Source of the DNA: an uncultured Chitinophagaceae bacterium
GTDB lineage: Bacteria; Bacteroidota; Bacteroidia; Chitinophagales; Chitinophagaceae
DNA: 64,000 nucleotides
Direction: 5' to 3'
Assembly (NCBI GenBank): GCA_937907395.1
Contig: CALCII010000011.1
Span: 558,001 to 622,000 of the forward strand
Both the position numbers and the translations under genes were made by a program. Positions 1-9,134 of this stretch are shown piece by piece (positions within the stretch are counted from its first letter, which is position 1; every line of letters begins with the position of its first letter). The notes under the pieces were generated by a model, which saw nothing but the letters and a program-made list of their open reading frames with translations, was not told the origin of the DNA and ran no database searches.

Positions 1-172
1 ACTGCTGGAAGAAGGAATTTATGTAATTGGCTTCTTCTTCCCGGTTGTGCCAAAAGGCCAGGCCCGCATCCGTGTGCAATTAAGTGCTGCACATGACCAA
101 CTGCATCTTGACAAAGCCATTGCTGCTTTCACAAAAGTGGGCAAGGCATTGGGAGTAATAGCTGGTTCTTAG
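1..172 (+). CDS. kbl: Glycine C-acetyltransferase (2-amino-3-ketobutyrate CoA ligase), C-terminal end
   Basis: Partial gene cut by the left edge; only the last 56 residues are present, in the frame starting at base 2. The segment GFFFPVVPKGQARIRVQLSA matches the conserved C-terminus of the PLP-dependent alpha-oxoamine synthase Kbl, which condenses glycine and acetyl-CoA to 2-amino-3-oxobutyrate (or runs the reverse step in threonine breakdown). The arginines of the ARIR motif belong to the substrate-carboxylate region in this family. The gene ends at a strong bidirectional hairpin. The related enzyme 8-amino-7-oxononanoate synthase is less likely because the VPKGQARIR and GVI tail are Kbl-like. 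Confidence 0.85.
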   Translation, partial: LLEEGIYVIGFFFPVVPKGQARIRVQLSAAHDQLHLDKAIAAFTKVGKALGVIAGS

Positions 173-190
173 GCTGAAAAGGTTTTTACA

Positions 191-223
191 AAATAAAAGG
201 ACATCTTAGATGTCCTTTTATTT
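191..223. terminator. Bidirectional terminator hairpin
   Basis: A perfect 15-bp inverted repeat (191-205 and 209-223) with a TTA loop. The A-rich left arm and T-rich right arm let it act on both strands. It sits between the end of kbl (+) and the end of the convergent lipoprotein gene (-). Confidence 0.85.
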
Positions 224-242
224 ACAGCTAAAGCAGATGTTA

Positions 243-776
243 TTAGAGTTTAGGGACTTTAAAGCTACCTTCCGTAATTGTATAAGTTGTTGTACCACCG
301 CTTACAGCAGCAACTTTCCCCGTAAATGTTCCGCTTACATAAGTGCTTGTAACCTCAGAAAATGTGATAACGGCATCGTTGATTGATTCCGGATTAACCA
401 TAACAGAACTATAAGCATTTCCCGCATTGTCATAATACATTAATACTGCCTGAATTGTTCCTCCAGCATCCTGATTTTTATATGTTTTTCCTGTTGCTAT
501 GGTTGCAATATCATTTGCATTAATTGCAATATGATCTTTTAAAGCTACACTCGTAGCTAATGACGCTTGTACGGCTAATGAATAGATCACCGGAGAGCTG
601 GGAAGTGTTACTGTTGTGAAATTAGGGATGCCTTTATATTCTTTTTGCACACCGTCTAACTTAAACTTAACAAAGTAGGTTGTACTTGAAGAGCCCGAGC
701 TGGATTTTTTGCATGCAGTGAATAAAGTAGCTGAAAGTAAAAGAATTGCCAGTGAAAATAAATGTGCTTTTTTCAT
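243..776 (-). CDS. Predicted secreted lipoprotein, unknown function
   Basis: 177 residues. The N-terminus is a lipoprotein signal peptide with a hydrophobic core and a lipobox ending at TAC, followed by KKSSSG, a common Bacteroidota outer-membrane lipoprotein export-type start. The mature part is rich in Thr, Ser and Val with alternating hydrophobic residues, suggesting a small beta-sandwich; the C-terminus (TITEGSFKVPKL) resembles small Bacteroidota lipoproteins of the DUF6252 type. Monocistronic, convergent with kbl. Function not recognised. Confidence 0.7.
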   Translation of the reverse strand: MKKAHLFSLAILLLSATLFTACKKSSSGSSSTTYFVKFKLDGVQKEYKGIPNFTTVTLPSSPVIYSLAVQASLATSVALKDHIAINANDIATIATGKTYKNQDAGGTIQAVLMYYDNAGNAYSSVMVNPESINDAVITFSEVTSTYVSGTFTGKVAAVSGGTTTYTITEGSFKVPKL

Positions 777-929
777 GATTAATTTTTTAGGTTAAAGTTG
801 TATCAAATATAACGATAAGTAATTTGTGACAAAGGATAATCTTGTTTTGAGTTTCTTTATATACTGGGTCTGTTGCTTGTTAATTGTATATGGCGCCGAA
901 TATTAAATTAATGTTTCATCGCCAGGAAT

Positions 930-937
930 TACATTTG
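930..937 (+). promoter_or_regulatory. Putative -7 promoter box of the beta-lactamase gene
   Basis: TACATTTG matches the Bacteroidota -7 consensus TAnnTTTG and lies 14 bases before the ATG at 952. No convincing -33 TTG is seen at the usual distance. Confidence 0.45.
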
Positions 938-951
938 TAAAAATTTATTTT

Positions 952-1791
952 ATGAATCAAACCCGTCTGCATATATGGTTGTCCGTGTTTATGGTTTCAA
1001 TATTTTTTCTTATCTCCTGTTCTATCAACAATCTTACAATTGATAATGATATAAAACCGTATTTCGATAAGTACAAGGTTACCGGAACCTTTGCTTTGTT
1101 TGACAATGCACAAGCCCATTTTAATATTTATGATACGGCTCTTTATCGTAAACGTTTTTCACCTGCATCTACGTTCAAGATTGTGAATTCATTGATAGGA
1201 CTGGAAACAGGAAGAATCTTTGATGAAAAAATGATCATTAAATGGGATGGTGTGTTTCGGAAAGGCCCCGGTGGAGATACATTGTCTGCCTGGAATAAAG
1301 ATCTTTCAATGGAAGAAGCCTTCAAAGTTTCCAGTGTTCCTTATTACCAGGAAGTGGCTCGCAGGATTGGTCGTGATACCATGCAGTTCTGGATTGATTC
1401 ACTGGCGTATGGAAATAAAAACATCAGCGGCCCGATCGATTCTTTCTGGCTGAACAACACACTTCAGATTTCTCCCGATGAGCAATTGGGGTTGGTGAAA
1501 AAACTGTACTTCGATCAGCTTCCCTTTCAGAAGCGAACCCAGCAGGTTGTACGTAAAGTGATGCTGCAGGAAGACAATACCCTTTATAAACTCAGTTATA
1601 AAACAGGATGGGGTTTCAAAAACGGCGAACATACCGGTTGGGTTGTTGGCTGGATTGAAGAAAACCGTCGCCCTTATTTCTTTGTATTGTTGCTGCAGTC
1701 AAATGATCCCGGTTTCCCAATGGTAGAAAGCCGGCTTTCTTTGCTGAAAGATATTCTGAAGCATTACGGTTTTATGGAAGGTAAAAAATAA
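952..1791 (+). CDS. Class D (OXA-type) beta-lactamase, lipoprotein
   Basis: 279 residues. All class D signature motifs are present: STFK with the active serine S73 and K76, SSV at 127-129, YGN at 153-155, the FWL...LQIS segment near 165-174, and KTGWG at 217-221. The N-terminus is a lipoprotein signal with Cys near residue 23, so the enzyme is probably membrane-tethered in the periplasm. It hydrolyses beta-lactams by a serine acyl-enzyme route; the spectrum cannot be read from sequence. There is no integron, insertion sequence or repeat nearby, so this looks like a resident chromosomal enzyme. A BlaR/MecR sensor domain is excluded by length. Confidence 0.9.
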   Translation: MNQTRLHIWLSVFMVSIFFLISCSINNLTIDNDIKPYFDKYKVTGTFALFDNAQAHFNIYDTALYRKRFSPASTFKIVNSLIGLETGRIFDEKMIIKWDGVFRKGPGGDTLSAWNKDLSMEEAFKVSSVPYYQEVARRIGRDTMQFWIDSLAYGNKNISGPIDSFWLNNTLQISPDEQLGLVKKLYFDQLPFQKRTQQVVRKVMLQEDNTLYKLSYKTGWGFKNGEHTGWVVGWIEENRRPYFFVLLLQSNDPGFPMVESRLSLLKDILKHYGFMEGKK

Positions 1792-1846
1792 TGAAGCTGT
1801 GGCCTGAGTTTTGCAGGACTGCCATCAGAAATCGTATTTTGTAAAC

Positions 1847-2836
1847 GTGTTTTCATTCGCACATATTGAATACCTCTTGTTACTGGTGTTACTGATACCT
1901 GTAGGGCTGTTTTATTTTCTCAATCTGCGATGGAAAAAGGCTACAAAGAAAAAACTGGGAGATGCACAACTGGTAAATGTGCTTACGGCCAATCATTCCC
2001 CTAAAAAATTTTCTTCTAAGTTCTGGTTATTGTTTGCAGCACTTGCTTTTGTTTCATTAGGTGCTGCTAATCTCCGCATAGCAGGTAAAACAGAAAATCT
2101 CAACAGAAAAGGACGGGATGTGATTGTAGCGATGGATGTGAGTAAGAGTATGCTGGCCGATGATGTGAAGCCAAGCCGCCTGGAAAAAGCCAAACAATTT
2201 GTTTCCCGGTTAATGGATGTATTGCCCGATGATCGTGTGGGATTGGTTTGGTTTGCCGGTAAAGCTTACTTGCCAATGCCCTTAACCGCCGATGCAGGTG
2301 CGGCTAAATTGTTTGTACAATCGGCATCTCCCGATGCGGTACCAACACAGGGCACGGTGTTGGGTGAAGCATTGCGTTTGTCGGCTCAGAGTTTTCCTTC
2401 AGAAAGTAAACGTTATAAAATAGTTGTACTCATTACCGATGGGGAAGACCATGATGAAACTGCTGCCGAAGCGGCCAAACAATTGAAAGAGCAGGGCATC
2501 TTACTGCTGACTGTTGGGCTGGGTACCGAAGCCGGAGCACCTATTACCGAACCGGGTAGTACAGAATTTAAGAAAGATGCAGCAGGAAATACAGTCCTCA
2601 GCAAACTCAACGAACCTTTATTGAAAAAGATGGCAGCTGCCAATGGAGGCATGTATGGCAATCTTCAAAATACAGATGCAATGGTGAAAGATGTGGTGGC
2701 GGTGATTGACCAGTTAGAAAAGAAAAGTGATGCAGATGGCGGACTGGTTACCAACTATGTATATTTTTTCATGTGGTTTCTGGGTCTTGCATTTCTTTTA
2801 TTAATTGCAGAGTTATTTATTACAGATAAGAAGTGA
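1847..2836 (+). CDS. BatB-like von Willebrand factor A domain membrane protein
   Basis: About 329 residues from a GTG at 1847, chosen because the product then begins VFSFAHIEYLLLL like typical BatA/BatB proteins; a TTG at 1811 in the same frame would add 12 residues. Two N-terminal membrane segments are followed by a VWA domain with the MIDAS motif DVSKS, a downstream TQGT and the TDGED strand, then a C-terminal membrane helix. Bat proteins form an inner-membrane complex linked to aerotolerance and, with MoxR ATPases, to protein maturation. The next gene overlaps its stop codon, so the two are translationally coupled. BatA, BatD and BatE are not here. Confidence 0.8.
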   Translation: MFSFAHIEYLLLLVLLIPVGLFYFLNLRWKKATKKKLGDAQLVNVLTANHSPKKFSSKFWLLFAALAFVSLGAANLRIAGKTENLNRKGRDVIVAMDVSKSMLADDVKPSRLEKAKQFVSRLMDVLPDDRVGLVWFAGKAYLPMPLTADAGAAKLFVQSASPDAVPTQGTVLGEALRLSAQSFPSESKRYKIVVLITDGEDHDETAAEAAKQLKEQGILLLTVGLGTEAGAPITEPGSTEFKKDAAGNTVLSKLNEPLLKKMAAANGGMYGNLQNTDAMVKDVVAVIDQLEKKSDADGGLVTNYVYFFMWFLGLAFLLLIAELFITDKK

Positions 2837-3462
2837 AAATTCAACTAACGATAGGAATGGTTCTGCTCTCATCTGTGCTTTTGGCGCAGAACGGAGAAGT
2901 GGCAAAAGGCAACCGCTATTTCAAAGAAGGTGATTTTGATAAAGCCGAACAATCCTACCGGAAAGCGTTGAGTAAAAAAATAGTTCCTGCTGCTCAATAT
3001 AACCTGGGAAACACATTATATAAAAAAAACAAAGTGGATGATGCTATTGCTTCTTACGAAGAAGCTGTAAACAGTGCAGCCGATGCCGAAACCAAATCAA
3101 AAGCGCTTTACAATAAGGGAGTACTCTATCACAAAAACAATCGTTTTGAAGAAGCTGTAACCGCATACAAAGAAGCGCTCCGTTTAACACCGGATGATGC
3201 TGAAATACGCAAGAACCTGCAGTTGGCCCTGATGGCGCAACGGAAACAAAAGGAACCACAGGAACAAAAACCCAAACAGCAGGAACAAAAGCCCAAGGAA
3301 GACAATCAAAAGAAACCTGAGGAACCCAAACCACAAAAAAGTAAACTTTCTCAAAAACAAGCCGAGCAATACCTGAAAGCGCTGGAACAAAAGGAGCGTG
3401 AGCTGCAGGAAAAAATGCATAAAAAAACGGCTGTTCCATCACAGCCCGAAAAAGACTGGTAA
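2833..3462 (+). CDS. BatC-like tetratricopeptide-repeat protein
   Basis: 209 residues beginning at a GTG that overlaps the TGA of the preceding VWA gene (GTGA). A signal peptide ending near LLAQN is followed by about three TPR units (NRYFKEGDFDKAEQSYRKAL, then two more up to about residue 125). The tail is a highly charged Gln/Lys/Pro/Glu-rich stretch with repeated EQKPK blocks and a predicted coiled coil. The order VWA then TPR is that of batB-batC. Probably a periplasmic scaffold; the partner is inferred from context. Confidence 0.75.
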   Translation: MKIQLTIGMVLLSSVLLAQNGEVAKGNRYFKEGDFDKAEQSYRKALSKKIVPAAQYNLGNTLYKKNKVDDAIASYEEAVNSAADAETKSKALYNKGVLYHKNNRFEEAVTAYKEALRLTPDDAEIRKNLQLALMAQRKQKEPQEQKPKQQEQKPKEDNQKKPEEPKPQKSKLSQKQAEQYLKALEQKERELQEKMHKKTAVPSQPEKDW

Positions 3463-3510
3463 TTCGGTTGTAACTATAGAAGCTACTCAACCTTAGAGCC
3501 CTTTCTTTGT

Positions 3511-3518
3511 TACATTTG
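3511..3518 (+). promoter_or_regulatory. Putative -7 promoter box of ispG
   Basis: TACATTTG fits TAnnTTTG and lies 54 bases before the ispG ATG, in the only sizeable gap upstream of that operon. Confidence 0.45.
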
Positions 3519-3572
3519 TGCAGTATTTCTTCTTCTTCCGAAGCAGGAAATCAAACAAACAAACTTTAAAGA

Positions 3573-5618
3573 ATGCATCTCTATACTCCATCACTCACTT
3601 CGTATAAGCGGTTACCCACCCGGGAAGTAAAAATTGGCGACCTGTTGCTGGGTAATTTTAATCCCATCAGGGTGCAAACCATGACCACCACCGATACAAT
3701 GGATACCATTGCAACGGTGGAACAATCCATCCGCTGTATTGAAGCCGGTGCCGAACTGGTTCGTATTACAGCTCCTTCCAAAAAGGAAGCCGAGAATCTG
3801 CTCAATATTAAAAATGAACTGCGCCGCAGAGGGTATCATACACCGTTAGTGGCAGATATTCATTTCACACCCAACGCAGCAGAAGTGGCTGCACGGATCA
3901 TTGAAAAAGTGAGAGTGAACCCGGGAAACTATGTCGACAAGAAAAAATTTGAACAACTGGAATATACTGATGCAGAATATGCAGAAGAAATTGACCGCAT
4001 CCGTGAACGGTTCACACCCCTCGTGAAAATATGTAAGGAGTATGGCACGGCCATGCGCATTGGTACCAACCATGGTTCGCTCAGCGACCGCATTATGAGC
4101 CGCTATGGTGATACAGCTATTGGAATGGTGGAAAGTGCAATGGAATTTCTACGCATTGCCCGTGGCGAATCCTATCACAATATTGTGCTCAGCATGAAGA
4201 GCAGTAATCCCCAGGTGATGGTACAAGCCTATCGTTTGCTTGCCAAAACCATGTGGGAAGAATTTGGTGAATGCTATCCGCTGCACCTGGGTGTTACCGA
4301 AGCCGGCGATGGTGAAGATGGCCGTGTAAAAAGTGCAGCTGGTATTGGCACTTTGCTGGAAGATGGGATTGGAGATACCATACGGGTAAGCTTAACCGAA
4401 GACCCGGAATTTGAAATTCCTGTTTGCAGGGATATTGTGAAACGTTACCAGGGCGAAACAATTCATACCACGCAAGGCATTGTTCCGGCTATAGAAAAAG
4501 TTCCTTATTCGCCATTCGAGTATAAACGCAGAGAAACATTTGCAGTAGCCGATATAGGTGAAAAGCAGGTGCCTGTTGTGATTGCAGATCTTAGTAAGAT
4601 TAATAATATTACTCCCAAAGACCTGGAGCAGGTTGGTTACCGGTATGATGAAATAACCGATAAATGGAGCATTGGTGATATGGCAGCCGATTATTTATTT
4701 ACCGGCCACCAGGAATTGAATTTTGAATTACCCGGCACTTTGAAAGTGATTGTCTATCCCGAAGTATGGAAAGACGTTGCTGTAACCCCTGCCGGTGAAC
4801 AAAAATATTTTCCCATTTTCATGGATAGCGGTTATGCAGAAGCAGAAGCCAAAAGTGATTTGCTCAATTTTGTAATGGTTGATTGTTTCAATGATGAAAC
4901 GCCTCTGAACGATTATACCTATTTTGATTTGCTGGCCAACGATCCCACAGTTGTATTATGCCTGAGCAGTACCAATAAAAATGCTATGCAGAGTGTGAGA
5001 CGAATGGTGATGGAATTGGAATTGCGTGGTATCAGGAATCCGGTTGTTCTGATGACGGATAGCCATTGGCAAACCACCGATGAACACCTGATCCACTATG
5101 CAACAGAAACAGGAGCTTTACTGCTGGATGGTATGGGTGATGGCATCTGCCTGGGTATGGGTGCAAAAAGTTATCAGCAGTTATCATCCAACGAAGAAGC
5201 CATCAATGCCAGCGGACGAAACTATCTCAGCAACCAATCGGCGGAACAATTCATCAATAATACGGCCTTCAGCATTTTACAGGCTACACGTTCCCGTATT
5301 TCAAAAACAGAATATATCAGTTGTCCCAGCTGCGGAAGAACTTTGTTTGATCTGCAGGAAACTACGGCAAAGATCAGATCGGTAACCAATCATCTCAAAG
5401 GAGTGAAAATTGCCATCATGGGATGTATCGTAAACGGTCCGGGTGAAATGGCCGATGCTGATTTTGGTTATGTGGGAAGCGGTCCCGGCAAAATCACTTT
5501 GTATAAAGGAAAAGAAGTGGTGAAACGAAATGTAGATAGTGAAGTGGCTGTGAACGAACTCATCAATCTCTTAAAAGAAAACGATGCATGGGTGGAGCCT
5601 GCAAACATAACAGCATGA
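3573..5618 (+). CDS. ispG: 4-hydroxy-3-methylbut-2-en-1-yl diphosphate synthase, long form
   Basis: 681 residues, the long IspG type of Bacteroidota and plants rather than the roughly 370-residue E. coli form. An N-terminal TIM barrel (about 1-290) carries VQTMTTTD and the GTNHGSLSDR segment. An inserted domain fills about 300-560. The C-terminal iron-sulfur domain has CPSCGRTLFDLQ and GCIVNGPGEMADADFGYVG, supplying the three cysteines and one glutamate of the 4Fe-4S site. It catalyses the penultimate step of the MEP isoprenoid pathway in the cytoplasm. Its TGA overlaps the ATG of the next gene (ATGA). Confidence 0.97.
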   Translation: MHLYTPSLTSYKRLPTREVKIGDLLLGNFNPIRVQTMTTTDTMDTIATVEQSIRCIEAGAELVRITAPSKKEAENLLNIKNELRRRGYHTPLVADIHFTPNAAEVAARIIEKVRVNPGNYVDKKKFEQLEYTDAEYAEEIDRIRERFTPLVKICKEYGTAMRIGTNHGSLSDRIMSRYGDTAIGMVESAMEFLRIARGESYHNIVLSMKSSNPQVMVQAYRLLAKTMWEEFGECYPLHLGVTEAGDGEDGRVKSAAGIGTLLEDGIGDTIRVSLTEDPEFEIPVCRDIVKRYQGETIHTTQGIVPAIEKVPYSPFEYKRRETFAVADIGEKQVPVVIADLSKINNITPKDLEQVGYRYDEITDKWSIGDMAADYLFTGHQELNFELPGTLKVIVYPEVWKDVAVTPAGEQKYFPIFMDSGYAEAEAKSDLLNFVMVDCFNDETPLNDYTYFDLLANDPTVVLCLSSTNKNAMQSVRRMVMELELRGIRNPVVLMTDSHWQTTDEHLIHYATETGALLLDGMGDGICLGMGAKSYQQLSSNEEAINASGRNYLSNQSAEQFINNTAFSILQATRSRISKTEYISCPSCGRTLFDLQETTAKIRSVTNHLKGVKIAIMGCIVNGPGEMADADFGYVGSGPGKITLYKGKEVVKRNVDSEVAVNELINLLKENDAWVEPANITA

Positions 5619-6394
5619 AAAAATTAAAATTCTTTATTGGAATCATTGCTTCATTATTCTTGTTTTCTTCCTGTTCTATCCGTGAAGAAATTGACATCAG
5701 TAATGCAAATGGCTATTATTCGGTGAATGTGGATATGAGCCAGGCTTTTGAAATGATGAAAGGGATGGGTGGAAAAGAAATGTTACCCGATAGCTTAACG
5801 AAAATAAATATTGATACGGTTGTTTCGTTGGGCCGGCAAATTGATTCACTTGATGAAAATTTCTCAGATATTGAAAAGAATTTCTTTCGTGCCGGTACCG
5901 TTCACATGAATATGAACATGAAAGAAAACCTGGTTACTATGGAAATGAAATATCCGGTTTCCGGGGCATCTCAACTCAACCAGTTATTTCAGGCATTACA
6001 TTATGTGGATTCATTGGGTAAGTTGAAAAAGAAAGACAACCCTGCTTCATTAGGTGGCATTACAGACCCGAAAGAGATGGGTGGTTTTTCACCTGATATG
6101 TTTTCGTCAATGGCATCGCAGGGATTCCCTTACATTGTTACAGATACCAGCATTGAGCGGAAAGCGATGTCAACCGAAGAAATCAAACAACGCTTGGGAG
6201 ACCAATTGAATAGTGCGGCGATGTTTATGAGCCAGATGAGTTATGTAACCACTTTTAAATTGCCAAGACCTGTAAAAAAATACGAAGGGAAAAATATTCG
6301 TGTGCTGGATGATAAAAAAACGGTAGTGTTCTCCGCTAATTTATCTGAATTGATGGATGACCCTGCCGCTAATCATTTTTACATTGTTTTCTGA
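5615..6394 (+). CDS. Predicted lipoprotein co-translated with ispG, unknown function
   Basis: 259 residues from the ATG at 5615, which overlaps the ispG stop (ATGA) and gives a clean lipoprotein signal ending in FSSC; an in-frame upstream start inside ispG would destroy the signal peptide. The mature protein is Met- and Lys-rich with alternating strands, ending NHFYIVF. No known domain recognised. The tight overlap with ispG is probably operon packing rather than shared function. Confidence 0.75.
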   Translation: MKKLKFFIGIIASLFLFSSCSIREEIDISNANGYYSVNVDMSQAFEMMKGMGGKEMLPDSLTKINIDTVVSLGRQIDSLDENFSDIEKNFFRAGTVHMNMNMKENLVTMEMKYPVSGASQLNQLFQALHYVDSLGKLKKKDNPASLGGITDPKEMGGFSPDMFSSMASQGFPYIVTDTSIERKAMSTEEIKQRLGDQLNSAAMFMSQMSYVTTFKLPRPVKKYEGKNIRVLDDKKTVVFSANLSELMDDPAANHFYIVF

Positions 6395-6429
6395 TGCAGG
6401 TGAAACTGCTTTGCGCCTAACTTTATTAT

Positions 6430-8031
6430 ATGCAAACTGATTTTCTGATTATTGGTTCGGGTATTGCCGGCTTAACGTATGCTATCAAAGTAGCTGAAGC
6501 CTGTCCCGATAAAAAAATTCTCATCGTTACCAAGGCCAGTGCCGAAGAAACGAATACAAAGTATGCCCAGGGTGGAATTGCTGTGGTGAACGATCTGGAA
6601 AACGATAGCTTCGACAAACATATCGAGGATACATTAATTGCCGGTGATGGTTTGTGCGACAAAGATGTGGTGGAGATTGTTGTAAAAGAAGGTCCGCAAC
6701 GTGTTCGTGAAATCATTGAATGGGGAGCCCGTTTTGATAAGCAGGCAGATGGTGATTATTCTTTAGGAAAAGAAGGCGGGCATTCGGAACACCGTATCAT
6801 GCATCATAAAGACATTACCGGTGCAGAAATGGAAAGGGCTTTGCTGGATACAGCACGCAGCTATAAAAATATTCAGCTGGTGAACCACTATTTTGTGGTG
6901 GACCTGATCACACAACATCATCTCGGTTTTCTGATAACTAAATCCACTCCCGATATTCAATGCTATGGTGTGTACGCACTCAATCTGCAAACCAACAGTA
7001 TTGAAATTATTCAATCAGCGATTACTCTGTTGGCAACGGGTGGTAACGGACAGGTGTACCGCACCACCACCAACCCATCTATTGCAACTGGCGATGGTGT
7101 GGCGATGGTATACCGTGCCAAAGGAAGAATTGAAAACATGGAGTTTATTCAGTTTCATCCAACTGCCTTGTACCAGCCCGGACAAAAAGGCCAGGCATTT
7201 CTAATCACAGAAGCTGTTCGTGGCGATGGGGGCATTCTCCGCAATCACAAAGGAGAAGCTTTCATGGAACGGTATGATGAACGAAAAGACCTGGCACCAC
7301 GTGATATTGTGGCAAGAGCAATTGATAATGAAATGAAGATTAACGGTACAGAACATGTGTGGCTCGATTGCCGTCATATCAAACCGGAAGATTTTGTACA
7401 TCACTTCCCTAATATTTATGAAAAATGTAAAAGCCTTGGTATTGATGTAGCAAAAGATATGATACCGGTGGCACCTGCGGCTCACTATAGCTGCGGTGGA
7501 ATTAAAACCGATGAATGGGGAAGAACTTCTATCAAGAGTTTATATGCGGCCGGAGAATGTGCCAGTACAGGATTGCATGGTGCCAATCGCCTGGCTAGTA
7601 ATTCGCTGCTCGAAGCAATGGTTTTTGCACACCGTAGTTATGCAGATAGTGTGGAGCAAATAAAAACATCCACCACTTTGCAGGTTGTATTACCCGAATG
7701 GAATGCAAAAGGAACCGGTGCCCCTAAAGAAATGATCCTGATTACCCAGAGCCTGAAAGAATTACAACAGGTGATGAGCGATTATGTAGGTATTGTAAGG
7801 AACAATGTACGTTTGGAACGGGCTAATCGAAGATTGGATTTGTTATGGGAAGAAACAGAAGCTTTATACCGTAGCACGGTTATCTCTCCTCAGCTGATGG
7901 AAGTGAGAAATATGATCACTGTAGGATATCTCATTACCAAAGGTGCTTCTTTCCGTAAAGAAAGCAGAGGCCTTCATTATAATACCGACTATCCATTAAA
8001 GAGTGAATTGTTACAGAATATAGTCTTGTAA
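6430..8031 (+). CDS. nadB: L-aspartate oxidase
   Basis: 533 residues. An N-terminal Rossmann FAD motif (IIGSGIAGLTYAIKVAE), the succinate-dehydrogenase-family segments TKYAQGGIAVV and HPTALY, and the C-terminal FAD contact GANRLASNSLLEAMVF identify NadB. It oxidises aspartate to iminoaspartate, the first step of de novo NAD synthesis, passed on to NadA (not in the window). The length is that of the family. It starts 35 bases after the lipoprotein gene and may share its transcript. Confidence 0.96.
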   Translation: MQTDFLIIGSGIAGLTYAIKVAEACPDKKILIVTKASAEETNTKYAQGGIAVVNDLENDSFDKHIEDTLIAGDGLCDKDVVEIVVKEGPQRVREIIEWGARFDKQADGDYSLGKEGGHSEHRIMHHKDITGAEMERALLDTARSYKNIQLVNHYFVVDLITQHHLGFLITKSTPDIQCYGVYALNLQTNSIEIIQSAITLLATGGNGQVYRTTTNPSIATGDGVAMVYRAKGRIENMEFIQFHPTALYQPGQKGQAFLITEAVRGDGGILRNHKGEAFMERYDERKDLAPRDIVARAIDNEMKINGTEHVWLDCRHIKPEDFVHHFPNIYEKCKSLGIDVAKDMIPVAPAAHYSCGGIKTDEWGRTSIKSLYAAGECASTGLHGANRLASNSLLEAMVFAHRSYADSVEQIKTSTTLQVVLPEWNAKGTGAPKEMILITQSLKELQQVMSDYVGIVRNNVRLERANRRLDLLWEETEALYRSTVISPQLMEVRNMITVGYLITKGASFRKESRGLHYNTDYPLKSELLQNIVL

Positions 8032-8058
8032 CAACAACGTCCCATAAATCTCCTGCAG

Positions 8059-8955
8059 ATGTATTACTTCATTTATGGCTTTTTAAAATTACTTTCCTTA
8101 TTGCCTTTACGGGTTTTATACCTCTTGAGTGATGTTGTTTATTTTCTTATTGTACATGTGTTTGACTACCGGAAGAAGGTAGTGATGCACAACCTGCAAA
8201 TTGCATTTCCTGAAAAAACAGAAGAAGAGCGTGTAAGGATTATGAAAGATTTCTATCATAATTTTTGTGATACGATTGTAGAGATTATAAAAATCTTTTC
8301 CTGGAGCAATGAGGAATTGTTGAAACGGATGAGTGGAAATTTTGATCAGGTGAATGCGTGGAAAGATAAAGGCAGAAATGTGCAGGTGATTGCAGGGCAT
8401 TATTTTAACTGGGAACTGGCCAACTTAGGAGTTGGAGGTATAAGTACAATTCCTTTTCTGGGTGTTTACAAGCCATTATCCAATAAAGTATTGAACCGCA
8501 TTTTTTTAGATATGCGGAGCAGAACAGGCTCCATCCTTATTTCGGCTACAGATTTTAAGAATGATGTGAGCGAACATCTGAACAAACAGTATGCGTTGAT
8601 ATTAGTAGGTGATCAAAATCCCGGGAATCCTGAAAATGCCTACTGGCTTAACTTTTTTACCAAAGCTGCACCCTTTGTAAAAGGCCCGGCTAAAGGTGCG
8701 ATCATGAAAGACACGGTCGTGTTTTATGCCGATTTTTATAAAGTGAAACGTGGTTATTATCAGTTTGAAGTGGAGTTGATTACCGAAAATCCACGTGAGT
8801 ACACAGAAGGGGCATTAACCAAACTATTGGTAAAGAAAGTAGAGGCATCTGTTAAGAAACGTCCTGCCAATTATTTATGGACCCATCGCCGATGGAAACA
8901 CGAATGGAAAGACAAGTACCAGGATCTTTGGGTGGATGATGAGCCGAGAAAATAA
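8059..8955 (+). CDS. LpxL/HtrB-like lipid acyltransferase, copy 1
   Basis: 298 residues with an N-terminal membrane segment and the acyltransferase HX4E motif at H114-E119 (GHYFNWE). The C-terminus WTHRRWKHEWKD is typical of lysophospholipid/lipid A acyltransferases. The likely role is adding a secondary acyl chain to lipid A or another amphiphile at the inner membrane. It lies 27 bases after nadB on the same strand. The next gene is a clear paralogue with identical motif spacing. Confidence 0.88.
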   Translation: MYYFIYGFLKLLSLLPLRVLYLLSDVVYFLIVHVFDYRKKVVMHNLQIAFPEKTEEERVRIMKDFYHNFCDTIVEIIKIFSWSNEELLKRMSGNFDQVNAWKDKGRNVQVIAGHYFNWELANLGVGGISTIPFLGVYKPLSNKVLNRIFLDMRSRTGSILISATDFKNDVSEHLNKQYALILVGDQNPGNPENAYWLNFFTKAAPFVKGPAKGAIMKDTVVFYADFYKVKRGYYQFEVELITENPREYTEGALTKLLVKKVEASVKKRPANYLWTHRRWKHEWKDKYQDLWVDDEPRK

Positions 8956-9134
8956 AGGGCTTTCAAAGGATTGATTCAAACGAGATGTGATCTCTTTAAG
9001 TTGAACTCCGGGATTGTATAAAATGCATTTTTAAAGCAAAGAATCATTTGAATTTTAAGGCGCCAAATTTATTTATCTGATAATTTGTCTTTTTTTATAA
9101 AACTTTGTTGTACATCTCAGCACGAAATTCTTTT

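Noticed and set aside
3044..3490. Minus-strand frame opposite the BatC-like gene
   Set aside because: Shadow of a Lys/Glu/Gln-rich coding region read backwards; it gives improbable Phe/Val-rich sequence.
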